DNA of 14,004 nucleotides from SVKR01 sp963605115 (GTDB lineage Bacteria > Bacillota > Clostridia > Oscillospirales > Oscillospiraceae): positions 1 to 14,004 of the forward strand of contig CAVCTM010000059.1 in NCBI GenBank assembly GCA_963605115.1, read 5' to 3'. Each line of letters opens with the position of its first letter. Within the stretch, counting starts at the first letter, position 1. Position numbers and translations under genes: made by a program. Under the pieces are notes generated by a model. It searched no databases. It was not told the DNA's origin and saw only the letters and a list, made by a program, of their open reading frames with translations. This document shows, one piece after another, positions 13,954 through 14,004 of the stretch.

Positions 13954-14004
13954 AAGGCCTCCCTGTGCAAGGGAGGCTGTCAGCCGAAGGCTGACTGGAG
14001 GGTT
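13954..14004. repeat. Dispersed double-hairpin repeat element, cut by the window edge
   Basis: Two perfect hairpins stand in tandem: GCCTCCCT/AGGGAGGC (13957-13977, 5-nt loop) and GTCAGCC/GGCTGAC (13979-13995, loop GAA). TGGAGGG follows, which could pair with the first CCTCCC instead, giving a cruciform-like alternative fold. From memory this matches a family of short palindromic elements (CTCCCT...AGGGAG-CTGTCAGC...GCTGAC...GAGGG) found in many copies between genes in Oscillospirales and related gut Clostridia. The role is unknown. It may continue past 14004. Confidence 0.6.

Noticed and set aside
13740..13970. 76-residue minus-strand and 67-residue plus-strand frames in the right-edge segment
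   Set aside because: They read through hairpins of probable dispersed repeats and lack ribosome-binding sites. Such frames are often annotated by mistake where these repeats occur.
13718..14004. Possible CRISPR array or tRNA/structured RNA gene
   Set aside because: The hairpins are all different and there is no regular direct repeat with spacers. No cloverleaf with T-arm consensus is present.

Overview
The window looks like a piece of chromosome from a GC-rich, endospore-forming member of the Clostridia, probably an uncultured gut Oscillospirales/Ruminococcaceae-type organism. The complete eight-gene spoIIIA operon establishes a Bacillota spore-former. The strong G/C bias at third codon positions, frequent GTG starts with good Shine-Dalgarno sequences, and the hairpin-rich intergenic repeats at the right edge fit that group. 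The taxonomic call is inference. There is no phage, transposase, CRISPR array, tRNA or rRNA in the window.

Layout, left to right. (1) Positions 1-55 may hold the tail of a plus-strand gene, followed by a 32-bp perfect palindrome that serves as a terminator. (2) Positions 122-1580, minus strand: a promoter, a possible 34-residue small ORF, and a membrane-anchored protein of unknown function with two similar domains and an SH3-like segment. (3) Positions 1631-5291, plus strand: from a divergent promoter, recQ (TTG start) and, 5 bp later, a protein in which Sel1 repeats are joined to a neutral-ceramidase-like domain whose predicted zinc site is largely lost. (4) Positions 5298-5350: a two-way terminator between convergent operons. 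(5) Positions 5349-9819, minus strand: spoIIIAA-AB-AC-AD-AE-AF-AG-AH, tightly packed with several 4-bp stop/start overlaps. (6) Positions 9928-13653, plus strand: a consensus sigma-A promoter drives two overlapping ABC half-transporters, the two unequal halves of a heterodimeric exporter. (7) Positions 13673-14004: a strong terminator, then about 290 bp of non-coding sequence packed with hairpins, probably dispersed repeat elements.

How the genes work together. The SpoIIIA proteins build the mother-cell half of the SpoIIIA-SpoIIQ channel: AA is the cytoplasmic ATPase, AB-AF the membrane parts, AG and AH the ring-forming proteins. The two ABC halves form one consensus and one degenerate ATP site between them, so they should act only as a pair. 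RecQ acts in DNA repair; its operon partner has no obvious mechanistic link to it.

Most worth a second look: the Sel1/ceramidase-like fusion with an altered metal site and an internal ribosome-binding site; a SpoIIIAG reduced to a bare ring-building motif without the insertion that forms the beta-barrel in the Bacillus ring; the 34-codon ORF; and the right-edge hairpin cluster. I did not find a clearly new multi-gene system. Most of the window is well-known core gene content.
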